A stretch of 64,000 nt of DNA. It comes from Archaeoglobus veneficus SNP6. GTDB lineage: Archaea > Halobacteriota > Archaeoglobi > Archaeoglobales > Archaeoglobaceae. Positions 9,056 to 17,138 of the stretch are shown here, piece after piece. Location of the stretch: contig NC_015320.1 of the NCBI RefSeq assembly GCF_000194625.1, forward strand, positions 124,001-188,000, in the 5' to 3' direction. Position numbers and translations under genes: made by a program. The notes beneath the pieces were generated by a model. The model was not told where the DNA came from. It did no database searches and saw nothing but the letters and a program-made list of their open reading frames with translations. Numbering within the stretch: the first letter of the stretch is position 1; each line of letters begins with the position of its first letter.

Positions 9056-9700
9056 ATGCTTGATGCTTTAAATATAACAGCGTTAGCAATCTATCTCTTA
9101 TGTTTTGCAGGATATCACGGGACATATTTCATCCTGCTAAAAAAATGTCCTCACAGGGCTGTAAAAGCCTACATCAACAAACTCAGGGAAGATGGAATTG
9201 AGTACATGATTAAGAGGGGAGATCAAATTGTCGTCGTGCAGGCACTCAGAGATGCAATAATGGTTTGCAATCTGTTTGCATCCTCTACATTGATTTTCAT
9301 TGGTGCTATCCTGAACCTCCTCATAAACATGGATAAACTCGCCAGAAATATGGGTGTATGGAATCTGCACCATTTCCAGTTTAAGATTTTGTTTATGGTT
9401 GGAGTATTATCAGTCTCCTTTATTTTTCTGGTTTCTGCCCTGAGATACTACAGACTCGTGGCAGTACTGGTCATGGCTCCTCCAGAATCGATACAAAAGT
9501 ACACCGGTGAGCCCGCTCACAGATATCTGGGAAAGGCCCTGAACAGCGGATGTACCTACTACACACTGGGAAGCCGAGGCCTCATATACAGCCTCCTGAT
9601 ACTGCTGTGGCTTGTAAATACAGAGGCATTCGTAGCGGTAGTGGTGGGTATAACCATACTGCTCGCAAAATACAGGGATTTCCGCCATAAGGCATGTTAA
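9056..9700 (+). CDS. DUF599 family membrane protein
   Basis: 214-residue integral membrane protein with about four hydrophobic segments: one at the N terminus ending CFAGYHGTYF, two in the middle (LFASSTLIFIGAILNLLINM and ILFMVGVLSVSFIFLVSALR) and one near the C terminus after the motif YYTLGSRGLIY, characteristic of DUF599. Function unknown. A paralogue lies at 15640-16249 with about half of the residues alike and the same start context; alignment with it supports ATG 9056 (MLDALNIT against METIDAVA) rather than 9047. Convergent with the regulator at 9716. Confidence 0.8.
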   Translation: MLDALNITALAIYLLCFAGYHGTYFILLKKCPHRAVKAYINKLREDGIEYMIKRGDQIVVVQALRDAIMVCNLFASSTLIFIGAILNLLINMDKLARNMGVWNLHHFQFKILFMVGVLSVSFIFLVSALRYYRLVAVLVMAPPESIQKYTGEPAHRYLGKALNSGCTYYTLGSRGLIYSLLILLWLVNTEAFVAVVVGITILLAKYRDFRHKAC

Positions 9701-9715
9701 AACCATTAGCAGAGT

Positions 9716-10240
9716 TCAACCCATCTCTGCACGTTCCCAAGCTTCCACAAAACCTTCGACAAGTCTGTCGAGAAAACTCTCTTTATACGTTATAATAAGC
9801 CTCACAACCCTCTCAGGGTCCTTAACCTTGAAGTAACTCTCCCTCCCTTCCTTTTTTCTTTCGACGATCCCTACTTCCACGAGCTTATTCAGGTGCCACG
9901 AGACTGTAGATGGGGAAAGATTAACGCTTCTGGATATGTCTTTATTGTTCGCGCCGGGATTGCTCAGAAGGTGTATCAAAATACGTCTTGACGTTCTGCG
10001 CCTTAGAAAGGACAGTATCTTCCTGTCAGCCTCATCCAGCCGGCAATCTTTCGGAAAGTAGCGAATGTATTCACCGTCCTGCTCAGACCTTACTAAATTC
10101 TTCTTCTCCAGATAATGGAGGTGATACTGCAAATTCCCAACAGCTATCTTCAATCTTCTTTCAATTTCTCTGAAATGTATGCCGGGAGACGTTCTTATAA
10201 GTTCGTATATCCTTCTCCTCGTCTCAAGATCGATTTCCAT
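9716..10240 (-). CDS. Tandem winged-helix transcriptional regulator
   Basis: 174 residues holding two winged helix-turn-helix domains. The first (residues 1-70) contains HFREIERRLKIAVGNLQYHL, the second (about 75-150) contains NNKDISRSVNLSPSTVSWHL, both with the ArsR/MarR-like pattern of recognition helix and wing. No metal or ligand domain is seen, so it probably binds DNA as a dimer and responds to an unknown signal. It follows a small membrane-protein gene by seven bases, an arrangement in which the membrane partner often senses and the regulator responds. Confidence 0.8.
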   Translation of the reverse strand: MEIDLETRRRIYELIRTSPGIHFREIERRLKIAVGNLQYHLHYLEKKNLVRSEQDGEYIRYFPKDCRLDEADRKILSFLRRRTSRRILIHLLSNPGANNKDISRSVNLSPSTVSWHLNKLVEVGIVERKKEGRESYFKVKDPERVVRLIITYKESFLDRLVEGFVEAWERAEMG

Positions 10241-10247
10241 GCTTCAC

Positions 10248-10517
10248 CTACTCTTTTACGACCATTGCAGAAAAGAACAGCAGCAGTATTACAAAATCGA
10301 GCAGATTCGCTGTAACATCGATGATGTCTCCTTTTTGAGGGATCAGGATGTCAGAGGCCTTCAGGAAGCCCTTTAGAGCGTAAAAGAAAAATGCTGCTGA
10401 AACGAGCATAAGCTTTCTCCTTCTTTCCCGCAAGTAAGCTATGGCTGAGATAGTAAATATTGCAAGGGCAAGAAGACTCGAAAGGACTCTTATTATTTCA
10501 TCCAAGTCCAGTTCCAT
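10248..10517 (-). CDS. Small three-helix membrane protein
   Basis: 89 residues with three hydrophobic segments: about 12-28, 37-54 (MLVSAAFFFYALKGFLKA) and 66-86. An arginine-rich loop (YLRERRRKLM) follows helix one, suggesting a cytoplasmic loop. Related small proteins are found beside winged-helix regulators in archaea, but no function is known. It is upstream of, and almost certainly cotranscribed with, the regulator at 9716-10240 (gap of seven bases). Confidence 0.65.
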   Translation of the reverse strand: MELDLDEIIRVLSSLLALAIFTISAIAYLRERRRKLMLVSAAFFFYALKGFLKASDILIPQKGDIIDVTANLLDFVILLLFFSAMVVKE

Positions 10518-10581
10518 CTTTTACACCTTTTATACTATCTGTTATTATAATCTGGTGCAAACTAAAAATAAAAAAGTTTGG

Positions 10582-11034
10582 TTACTCTGTTTCGAGTGCT
10601 GTCTCCTGTTCTTCGGTGATTTCTTGCTCGCCGCTTTCGTGGTCATCACCGCTGTCAATATGCAGCACTTGCCCAGTTCCAGCATCGACCTTGACGTCCT
10701 TTACTCCAGCGTTGGTTGAAATCTCAACTGAATACACGACATATCCGTTTTCGTTGTCGAGTGAAACCTTAACGACCTTCCCCGGAACTTTTGCAAGTGC
10801 CGCATTTTCTGCATCCTTTGGTGTTATTTTTGCGTAACTTTCGAGTGCCTTGGCTTCCTGAGCTTCGTCACCGTTCATCTGCGGGGCCTTGATTGATGCG
10901 ATGTAGCCCGGTTCCTGCACATCGTTCTGCACATCTGCCGTTTGCACACTTGTTGTGCTTGCTGCTCCCACCGCCCCAATAGCACCCAACACTGCCATTG
11001 CAACCAGCAACACAATCATGTAGCTTCTTTTCAC
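10582..11034 (-). CDS. Exported PepSY-domain protein
   Basis: 150 residues. A positively charged start (KRSYM) and a hydrophobic stretch ending VGAAS form a Sec-type signal peptide. The mature part contains a PepSY-like domain with the repeats ALESYAKITPKDAENAALAK and VYSVEISTNAGVKDVKVDAG, the second with the usual DAGTGQVL turn. PepSY domains bind or inhibit peptidases and may modulate cell-surface proteolysis. The C terminus is very acidic. The GTG at 11034 is chosen because GGGAGGTGATATC precedes it; an ATG 15 bases upstream would overlap that site. Confidence 0.8.
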   Translation of the reverse strand: MKRSYMIVLLVAMAVLGAIGAVGAASTTSVQTADVQNDVQEPGYIASIKAPQMNGDEAQEAKALESYAKITPKDAENAALAKVPGKVVKVSLDNENGYVVYSVEISTNAGVKDVKVDAGTGQVLHIDSGDDHESGEQEITEEQETALETE

Positions 11035-11189
11035 GATATCACCTCCCATATCTTTAATCTTACCTTAATCTCATCTTAAATAGCCATTTTGGTGCAAATA
11101 TCGAATATTAGTACAGTTTTCGAAGAATTCATGCAGTATCTCCTAAATTGCTCCATCAAAATGATTTAGAACGGGCGACAGATTCCAAA

Positions 11190-12806
11190 TCAGTTTGATC
11201 GTTTCAAAATCTTGTAATGCCTTGCCCGTTTGAGCACTTCTTCCTTCTTCTGCTTGTCTTCAAAATGAATGTCAACTGAATGCTGCGGTGTCAGGCCAGC
11301 CTTCTGTCTGAGTTCTCTTGCAACACCTTTTTCTTTATTCTTTGCTGGGGGATTCTCTGTAAGAACGAGCAGATCAACATCGTGGGCTCTGCCAATTTCC
11401 CCACGGGCAATGCTGCCAACCAGATACACCTCTGCATCTTCAAAAGCATCCACTATGCAATCAATAATACCATCAATCCATCTATGCCAGTTTTTCAGGT
11501 TTTCTTCTCTCTTCCTGAGCCTTATGTCCAAACACTCCTCGATCTTCCTGCCTGTGACAGTTCTGTAGGATGCCTCAATCAAAAAAGATGCTACAATCAT
11601 GGTGTAGAAGACCATCAAATTCTTTACGTCGGTCTCGGCCATCCTGTATGTGAGCGTAACAAGAGCCACAAAGGTTAGCGTGGCTCCTGCTGCTGGAACT
11701 ACCGGGTTTAGCTTAACGCTATCACGGAGCTTTAATGCTGCGATGTTCACAAAGAGAAAGATGAGCAAAAATCCACTGCTCCCAGCTGTGGATATGGACT
11801 CGAGGCTTGCAGTATTTGCGAACAGCAAGGAGAGGATGCTTATAATAAGCAGGCCTTCATAAGCCTCCTTCCAGAGAGGTTTCTCAACAGCTTTAGGAAG
11901 CTGTCCGTACTTTGCCACCATGTAACTTGCTCTTGCAGTGCCGTAGAGAGTGGCATTTATCGCTGAGCTAGTGGACGCTAAGGCAGCAAACGTGACTAGC
12001 CAAAATCCAATCTCTCCGAGGGGTGGTTCCGCTGCAGCTGCTAAAGCGTAGTCCCTCGCTTTAATTATCACATCATACGGCAGATTTCCAACTGTGACAA
12101 CTGCAATCATCACATAGATTGCTATCACGAGCAGAACCGCAGCGTAGAAGGCTTTTGGCAGAATTGAAGGGTCTTCGACGTCGCTTCCTGTATTCGCTAT
12201 CAGCTCAAAGCCCTCGTAGGCGAGAAATATTATCATCCCGCCTGCAACAATGCTCACGGGATCTGCCCAGTTTGATGGTGAAAGTCTGGCTGCGTCCACA
12301 AAAGCCATACCCGCTCCGGCCACGATTAGCAGTACCGCCAGCTTAAATGCTACAAGCAAGTCCTCAGTTTTCCCACTTATAACCGCTCCCAGTGCGTTAA
12401 TCGAGGTAAACAGAACAATAGCAAAAGTTGTCAGCAGATGCTTTGTAATGATCGGGTTGGTGAAGTCCAGCACATTTGCACCGTAGCTGCCGAAGGCGTA
12501 GGCGTAGAGGGAGATCATAACGATGTAACTTGCGAGCAGCAATACGTTGAGGGTGCCAGAGAGCAGTCCTGTTCCGTATGCTCTCACGATGAATTCTATT
12601 GTTCCTCCCTCGCTTGGATACCTGACCGACAGTCTGGCGTATGAATAGGCGGTTGTCAGCGCTATAAGACCGGCTAAAAGAAAAGCTATTGGGGCGGCAC
12701 TTTTCGATAGCTGAATGCTCAAACCTAAAACAGCAAAGATGCCGCCACCAATCATTCCTCCTACACCTATGCTGAAAGCTTCCCAGAAGCCGATCTTTTT
12801 CCTCAT
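11190..12806 (-). CDS. APC-family amino-acid permease fused to a nucleotidyltransferase domain
   Basis: 538 residues. The first 400 or so form an APC-superfamily transporter: the start GFWEAFSIGVGGMIGGGIFA is the typical TM1 with its glycine-rich substrate motif, and about twelve hydrophobic segments follow, including EDPSILPKAF after TM6. After a charged linker the C-terminal 100 residues contain the signature of the MNT/DNA polymerase beta nucleotidyltransferase fold, VGSIARGEIGRAHDVDLLVL, with GS and the DxD pair, and a further D in SVDIHF as a candidate third metal ligand. This domain should be cytoplasmic. The open frame is continuous with no sign of frameshift. Substrate unknown. The fusion suggests regulation of transport by NMP or AMP transfer, which is inference. 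Confidence 0.85.
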   Translation of the reverse strand: MRKKIGFWEAFSIGVGGMIGGGIFAVLGLSIQLSKSAAPIAFLLAGLIALTTAYSYARLSVRYPSEGGTIEFIVRAYGTGLLSGTLNVLLLASYIVMISLYAYAFGSYGANVLDFTNPIITKHLLTTFAIVLFTSINALGAVISGKTEDLLVAFKLAVLLIVAGAGMAFVDAARLSPSNWADPVSIVAGGMIIFLAYEGFELIANTGSDVEDPSILPKAFYAAVLLVIAIYVMIAVVTVGNLPYDVIIKARDYALAAAAEPPLGEIGFWLVTFAALASTSSAINATLYGTARASYMVAKYGQLPKAVEKPLWKEAYEGLLIISILSLLFANTASLESISTAGSSGFLLIFLFVNIAALKLRDSVKLNPVVPAAGATLTFVALVTLTYRMAETDVKNLMVFYTMIVASFLIEASYRTVTGRKIEECLDIRLRKREENLKNWHRWIDGIIDCIVDAFEDAEVYLVGSIARGEIGRAHDVDLLVLTENPPAKNKEKGVARELRQKAGLTPQHSVDIHFEDKQKKEEVLKRARHYKILKRSN

Positions 12807-13041
12807 TTTACCGCCCAGATGTTTTTTGATTTTTGGTTTTAAACTTTTTATTAAGAAGACAGTCTGTTAGGCTGCTACTTTACTTTTGAAATATGCTGTA
12901 ACGCAACTACCTGCTTAGATTATTTCTATTTCTATAAAACCCACTAAACTATTCGAAAACATTAAAATATTGTTAGTGACAAAAGTCCTCCATGAAACTT
13001 GAAGATGTTGTTTTTTCATTTTTCGTGGAGTTTTGTTTTCA
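12807..13041. other. AT-rich gap upstream of the permease
   Basis: 235 bases between the divergent permease gene and a small membrane ORF. It holds the presumed permease promoter (minus strand, A/T-rich stretch around 12830-12860) and nothing else that could be recognised. Confidence 0.4.
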
Positions 13042-13197
13042 ATGGTCTTTGTGGTCTTCGGTTTGTGGATAGTTAGAATAGCAAGCAAGGACAAAGACAA
13101 AGAGTTTCTACCTTTTTTGCCAGCGGGTTTGATAATACTGTTTATTGGCTTGTTTTTGTTGTTTTGGTTTTTATACGCTTTTATATCAAATTTATAG
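13042..13197 (+). CDS. Small membrane protein, 51 residues
   Basis: ATG at 13042 with GTGGAG ten bases before it; TAG at 13195-13197. The product has a first hydrophobic segment (VFVVFGLWIVRIA), a charged loop (SKDKDKEF) and a second segment (LIILFIGLFLLFWFLYAF), that is, two membrane helices with a cytoplasmic loop. The frame does not shadow any longer gene. Not assignable to a family; typical of small archaeal membrane proteins. Confidence 0.5.
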   Translation: MVFVVFGLWIVRIASKDKDKEFLPFLPAGLIILFIGLFLLFWFLYAFISNL

Positions 13198-13504
13198 TTA
13201 CCTACTAATTAAACTTTTCGTTCTTGAACATCTTCCAGTTTAAGGATAGGCGTACGATTGTGAAACACACCACTATAGGATTCCTACGTAAAAGTGTAAT
13301 TTTTCCAGATGTGTTTTAGTCTGTAAAGGATTATATTCTCTGATTCCTACCCTTAGGAGCAAAGTAGAGTATTAAACTACTTACGGTTTGAAACAAACCC
13401 GTTATCAACAGTGTTATAGTCGTAAATAAAGATCTGAGAAAGGGCATTGAAAAGCCGACTTTAGTCAAGTATACTTTGGCGAGCTTCTTCAGCCAACTCG
13501 AGCT

Positions 13505-13936
13505 GTGGAGTTGCTCTACAGACCACACCTTTCTTCAGCAATGGCCTGGGGATCTATCATTCTCGGGACCTACTTTATGCTTGGTTTTGTGGATCTTTAC
13601 TGCATATATCGATACAGAAACTTGCCGAGAATTCTGGTTTATTGCATCATCTTTGACCCGCTCCTTTTAATGAGCTATGTGGGTATGGTAATTGGTCTGG
13701 CTGTTGGCAGGGACGTGTGGCACACACCAATCTGGTGCAGCAGCGTACATGATCGTTGATTTCAACTACAAGGGTGGACTGGTTATAAGTGGCATTACCG
13801 CGATTTCTCAACCGGTCCGAGGTACAACATCACAAAATCTCCTGGAAGTGTTAAACCTGAGGGCATACCCATTTCAAGAGACATTGCATACGAAAAGACA
13901 TGTACCAAAAGACTGATATTCCGGATATATTCCTAA
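13505..13936 (+). pseudogene. Membrane-protein gene with an in-frame stop
   Basis: One frame stays open from 13505 to 13936 except for a TGA at 13757-13759. The first part encodes hydrophobic segments (IILGTYFMLGFVDLY, YCIIFDPLLLMSYVGMVIG) and the second a soluble tail with a plausible composition (GPRYNITKSPGSVKPEG). The TAA ends five bases before the TatD-like gene, so they may once have been an operon. An alternative open frame overlaps 13692-13916 and cannot be excluded. The rest of 13198-13504 shows nothing recognisable. Confidence 0.3.
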
Positions 13937-13941
13937 AAATC

Positions 13942-14700
13942 ATGAACTTTATCGATTCCCACACCCATGCATACATGCTTTCCGGTAGAGACCTCGAGCT
14001 CATGGGTTTGTCGGGAGTAAACACCGCCGTTCTCTGCAGTTTTGTTCCAGTCGCGAAATATGCGGAAACGCTGATGGATCACTTCACCGAACTCGACACC
14101 GTGCATCGCGCACGACTTTCTGAGTACGGCATTACCGCCCATATCTTCGTCGGGATCCACCCGAGGTGCATACCAGAGGAATGGAGAAGGCTGCTTCCCA
14201 TTATAGGGGAGTGCATCGAAGCGGGTAAGGCAAAAGGTATCGGAGAAATAGGGCTGGAAAAGGCAAACGAGACGGAAATAGAGGTTTTGAAAGAACAGTT
14301 AATTCTTGCAAGAGAGTACGATGTGCCGGTGATAGTGCACATACCTATGCAGAACAGAGCAAAAATCACTGACAAAATCCTATCCATGGCAAACGAGGTG
14401 GGAATGGACTTGGGCAAGCTTGTTGTTGACCACACAGATGATGACACCATAGACTTAATCAACGAGGCAAACGCCGTGCCGGGGCTTTCGGTCAAACCCG
14501 GGCTGTTAACACCGGAGAAAATAGCCACCAACATCGATAAGTATAGAAACGGGCTGCTGAACAGTGACTGCGCTTCTCTAACCAACACAGACCCCCTTGC
14601 AGTGCCAAAGACAGCGAGGCACCTGATGAAGGCCGGAATCGAGAAGGCAATTGTTGAGAGATTATCTAACCGCAACGCGCAGAACATCCTGAAGGGTTAA
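13942..14700 (+). CDS. TatD-related metal-dependent hydrolase
   Basis: 252 residues with the amidohydrolase TIM-barrel layout. The N-terminal FIDSHTHAY gives the HxH metal pair (residues 7 and 9). Further candidate ligands are the glutamate in KGIGEIGLE, the histidine in PVIVHIPMQ and the histidine in LVVDHTDDD, followed by a late aspartate in LLNSDCA. This is the ligand set of TatD-like and related hydrolases, which act on nucleic-acid ends or small amides; the substrate is not known. An upstream in-frame start at 13900 would overlap the preceding reading frame; ATG 13942 starts directly at the first strand. The next gene begins two bases after its stop. Confidence 0.8.
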   Translation: MNFIDSHTHAYMLSGRDLELMGLSGVNTAVLCSFVPVAKYAETLMDHFTELDTVHRARLSEYGITAHIFVGIHPRCIPEEWRRLLPIIGECIEAGKAKGIGEIGLEKANETEIEVLKEQLILAREYDVPVIVHIPMQNRAKITDKILSMANEVGMDLGKLVVDHTDDDTIDLINEANAVPGLSVKPGLLTPEKIATNIDKYRNGLLNSDCASLTNTDPLAVPKTARHLMKAGIEKAIVERLSNRNAQNILKG

Positions 14701-14702
14701 CT

Positions 14703-15050
14703 ATGAATCCAGAAGAAAATCTGGACGATTTATCCAGAAGAGTTCTGCTTCATCTTTTGATTTTTGGGCCAGATACGCCCAAACTTATGGGAAAGAGGCT
14801 CCTCGGAGAGAGAACAAATATTGATCCGCCGAATATAAAAGAAGTCTGCATAAAGCTCTGTGAGATGGGGCTCGTGAAGAGGAGAGATGGAAAAACACTT
14901 CCAAAGCGTACACCGACTTCAAGCATAAAACCATGGATAAAGATAAAGGCGAAATCAAAGGAAACGGCAAAACATGGCCAGTATTTTGAGCTGACCAAGG
15001 AAGGGAAAAAGGTGGCTAAGGCAGTAAGGAATAACCATGAGCGGGAATGA
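14703..15050 (+). CDS. DUF2250 winged-helix protein
   Basis: 115 residues resembling DUF2250 proteins: a winged-helix core (SRRVLLHLLIFGP, then VCIKLCEMGLVKRRDGKT) followed by a basic linker and the closing motif HGQYFELTKEGKKVAK, typical of archaeal winged-helix proteins that end with a recognition wing. Presumed DNA-binding. It follows the TatD-like gene by two bases and overlaps the next DUF2250 gene by 14 bases, so the three are one transcription unit. Confidence 0.72.
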   Translation: MNPEENLDDLSRRVLLHLLIFGPDTPKLMGKRLLGERTNIDPPNIKEVCIKLCEMGLVKRRDGKTLPKRTPTSSIKPWIKIKAKSKETAKHGQYFELTKEGKKVAKAVRNNHERE

Positions 15051-15636
15051 CTTCAAAAGTGTCGAATTAAAGCCGCTGCAGGTTTACATACTGTTTCATC
15101 TGCGCCGCGCCAACATCGACTACGCGAAGTCGATAGCTCGAACGCTCAAAATGGAGCAGCAGGAAATCGAGAAGGTGCTTAAAGAACTGGAGGATATGAG
15201 GTTTATCGAAAGGACTCACGGCTCGGCCATAAAGCGCAGCGAGGCGAGGTTTAAGCTGAGCCACGAGGTCAGAAAGCACCACACCTACTACGGGCTCACA
15301 AAAGATGGCGAACACACGATAAGAAGTATCAGGGATGACTTCAGTGAATACCTCGCCCATCTTACCGGCTGCAATGTAACCTTCCCCATTCTGCAATTTT
15401 TTCGCATGGCCGGATGCGAACATGCCGGCGTTGTGGCCAGAGCATTTTCCATGAGAATTGACGAGTGCCGGGAGCTACTTGCAAAGCTCGTGCAGCTTGG
15501 ATTGCTTGTGTACTGCGACTCAAAGGTGCTGAAAAGAAAGCACAGAAAAGCCAAGGCAAAAAAGGAGACAAGGACACACCACAGATACTACAGACTGTCG
15601 AGGCTTGCAGAGATGCTGCTCAGGTATGCAGACTGA
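15037..15636 (+). CDS. Two-domain DUF2250 winged-helix protein
   Basis: 199 residues with two winged-helix units. Unit one contains YAKSIARTLKMEQQEIEKVL and ends HHTYYGLTKDGEHTI; unit two contains HAGVVARAFSMRIDECRELL and ends HHRYYRLSRLAEMLL. The repeated HH-YY-LT/S pattern matches the single-unit protein encoded just upstream, so this gene is a duplication product. Likely a DNA-binding regulator; its targets are unknown. A fragment similar to its 3' part occurs again at about 16681-16728. Confidence 0.72.
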   Translation: MSGNDFKSVELKPLQVYILFHLRRANIDYAKSIARTLKMEQQEIEKVLKELEDMRFIERTHGSAIKRSEARFKLSHEVRKHHTYYGLTKDGEHTIRSIRDDFSEYLAHLTGCNVTFPILQFFRMAGCEHAGVVARAFSMRIDECRELLAKLVQLGLLVYCDSKVLKRKHRKAKAKKETRTHHRYYRLSRLAEMLLRYAD

Positions 15637-15639
15637 GCG

Positions 15640-16249
15640 CTACTTTTTCATAAAATCCCTGAAAAACGCGAAGAGGAGGGTGACGGTAATGACGACAGCC
15701 ATGAAGAGCAGTGTGTTGAAGAACCAGGCAATTGCTCCCAAGAGTGTAAAAGCTGCATCCCCTATTGAGCAGCCTGCCAAGATACTCGTGTGCCTCCTCA
15801 CCCGTAGCATCTTTTATGACTTCTGGAGGGGTTGTGGCAAACAGACTGACGAGGCGGTAGTAGCGGAGAGACGATATGAAAAACATAAACGAGGCGGCCT
15901 GGATTGTTGCAATGAACAGGATTTTGAGTTCAAACGTTTCTACATCTACAATTCCGAGACTCTTTGCCAAGTCTCTCAGATTTATCAGCAGGTTCAGGAG
16001 GATACCTATAAAGATGAGGGTTGAGGAAGCGAGCAGGTTACTCACGTAGATGACATCTCTAAGCTGCTGTATGAGGAGGAGATGGTCACCCTTCCTGAGA
16101 ACAAACTCAATTCCCTTCATTCTGAAGAAATTTGCGTGAGATTTTATTGTCTTCTCCGGCTTAAACCTGTGAACTATAAAATAAGAGCCATGATAGCCTG
16201 CAAAACAGCAAAGGAAGACTACTATTGCTACTGCATCGATAGTCTCCAT
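15640..16249 (-). pseudogene. DUF599 membrane protein, frameshifted near the 3' end
   Basis: Paralogue of the gene at 9056. The frame from ATG 16249 encodes three DUF599 membrane segments up to FYTLG (base about 15742), then runs into polar out-of-frame sequence. Removing one G from the GGG at about 15740-15742 restores AIAWFFNTLLFMAVVITVTL and a hydrophilic end FRDFMKK with a TAG at 15640-15642, exactly the length of the intact paralogue. The gene therefore carries a one-base insertion, either real or a sequencing error. It follows the DUF202 gene by a start/stop overlap. Confidence 0.75.
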
Positions 16250-16530
16250 TATTTGCTCTTCTTAATCTCCCCCTCTATTACTTTTTCTATCCGCAGAGCC
16301 ATGTAAAGGCGATAGACGCCGTATCCGATCATCAAGAGACCGGCCACAATCGGCAGGATTGCAACCGTCTGTAATTCAAAACAAACTTCATACAAGCGCA
16401 TTAAAACGAGGACCGATGCAACGACGGTTAACCCAGTCCTTATCCACGCAAGAGCTGTTCGTTCACTTGCATAAGCCGTTCGCATCCTCGAAAGAACTTC
16501 TGTGTCCATATAATTGTTAAAATCTCGCAT
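16249..16530 (-). CDS. DUF202 family membrane protein (YidH-like)
   Basis: 93 residues. The N-terminal motif RTAYASERTALAWIRTGLTV is the DUF202 signature and is followed by two or three hydrophobic segments (VASVLVLMRLY, AILPIVAGLLMIGYGVYRL). Function unknown; family members are small inner-membrane proteins. An internal ATG 21 bases downstream is an alternative start. Its stop overlaps the start of the frameshifted DUF599 gene, so both membrane proteins are translated from one message. Confidence 0.78.
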   Translation of the reverse strand: MRDFNNYMDTEVLSRMRTAYASERTALAWIRTGLTVVASVLVLMRLYEVCFELQTVAILPIVAGLLMIGYGVYRLYMALRIEKVIEGEIKKSK

Positions 16531-16680
16531 TTTATTGACCTTTCGACTGTGAAATTTACATTAAAAATAATATATTAAAAAATTCGATACTGTTCCATAC
16601 CTGTTTAAAACGGCTTCAATACCCTATATTGCGAAAATGAGACCAAACCATGCCGACAATAGAACTATTCAGAGTGCTTC

Positions 16681-16728
16681 ACCTACTGCGATTCAAAGGT
16701 TCTAAAAGGGAAGTCTAACTTTCAGTGA
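16681..16728 (+). pseudogene. Fragment similar to the end of the DUF2250 gene
   Basis: The frame FTYCDSKVLKGK corresponds to VYCDSKVLKRK of the protein encoded at 15037-15636. The DNA is alike at 25 of 30 bases. The fragment has no start, is closed by TGA and lies in the gap before hypA. It is probably a leftover of a duplicated DUF2250 gene. Confidence 0.35.
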
Positions 16729-16760
16729 ATTTTCACAGAGCGAAATCACCCTACAAGAAA

Positions 16761-16770
16761 TAATTATAAC
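16761..16770 (+). promoter_or_regulatory. TATA box of hypABCD
   Basis: TAATTATAAC lies 24-33 bases before the GTG start of hypA. The spacing implies transcription begins at, or a few bases before, 16794, so the message is probably leaderless. Confidence 0.4.
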
Positions 16771-16793
16771 TTCGGGGTGGGATACTACTCCTC

Positions 16794-17126
16794 GTGCACG
16801 AGATGAGTTTTGCTCAGGCAATTGTTGAGAACGTTTTGAAACTTGCCGAGGAGAAGGGCGCAAAAAAAGTGTCGAAAGTTCTCGTGGAAATGGGCGAACT
16901 CCTGCTTATAAATCCGGAACAGCTCGAGTTCTGCTTTCAGGTTGCAAGCAGTGGGACAATTGCTGAAGGAGCTGTCCTCGAACTCGAATTCATCAAACCT
17001 CACATCGAGTGTCTGCTCTGCGGGAAAAGATACGACGAACCCATCGCAATCTGCGAATGTGGAGGGATTATTAAAGTTGAAGGCGGTAAGGATATGGTGA
17101 TTCGGAAAATAGAGATGGAAGTGTGA
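16794..17126 (+). CDS. hypA: Hydrogenase nickel-insertion protein HypA
   Basis: HypA binds nickel and, with HypB, inserts it into the hydrogenase large subunit. The GTG start gives the N-terminal MHE whose histidine is the nickel ligand. Of the structural zinc site the first CxxC (ECLLCG) is standard, but the second appears as CEC (ICECGG), one residue shorter than the usual CxxC. Length (110) is normal. First gene of hypABCD; hypB begins 12 bases after the stop. Confidence 0.94.
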   Translation: MHEMSFAQAIVENVLKLAEEKGAKKVSKVLVEMGELLLINPEQLEFCFQVASSGTIAEGAVLELEFIKPHIECLLCGKRYDEPIAICECGGIIKVEGGKDMVIRKIEMEV

Positions 17127-17138
17127 GGGGGTGTGACC

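Noticed and set aside
13757-13759. Selenocysteine at the in-frame TGA
   Set aside because: No SECIS-like hairpin was evident and the order is not known for selenoproteins; a pseudogene is simpler.
14079-14687. 202-codon open frame on the minus strand
   Set aside because: Antisense to the TatD-like gene; serine-rich shadow composition.
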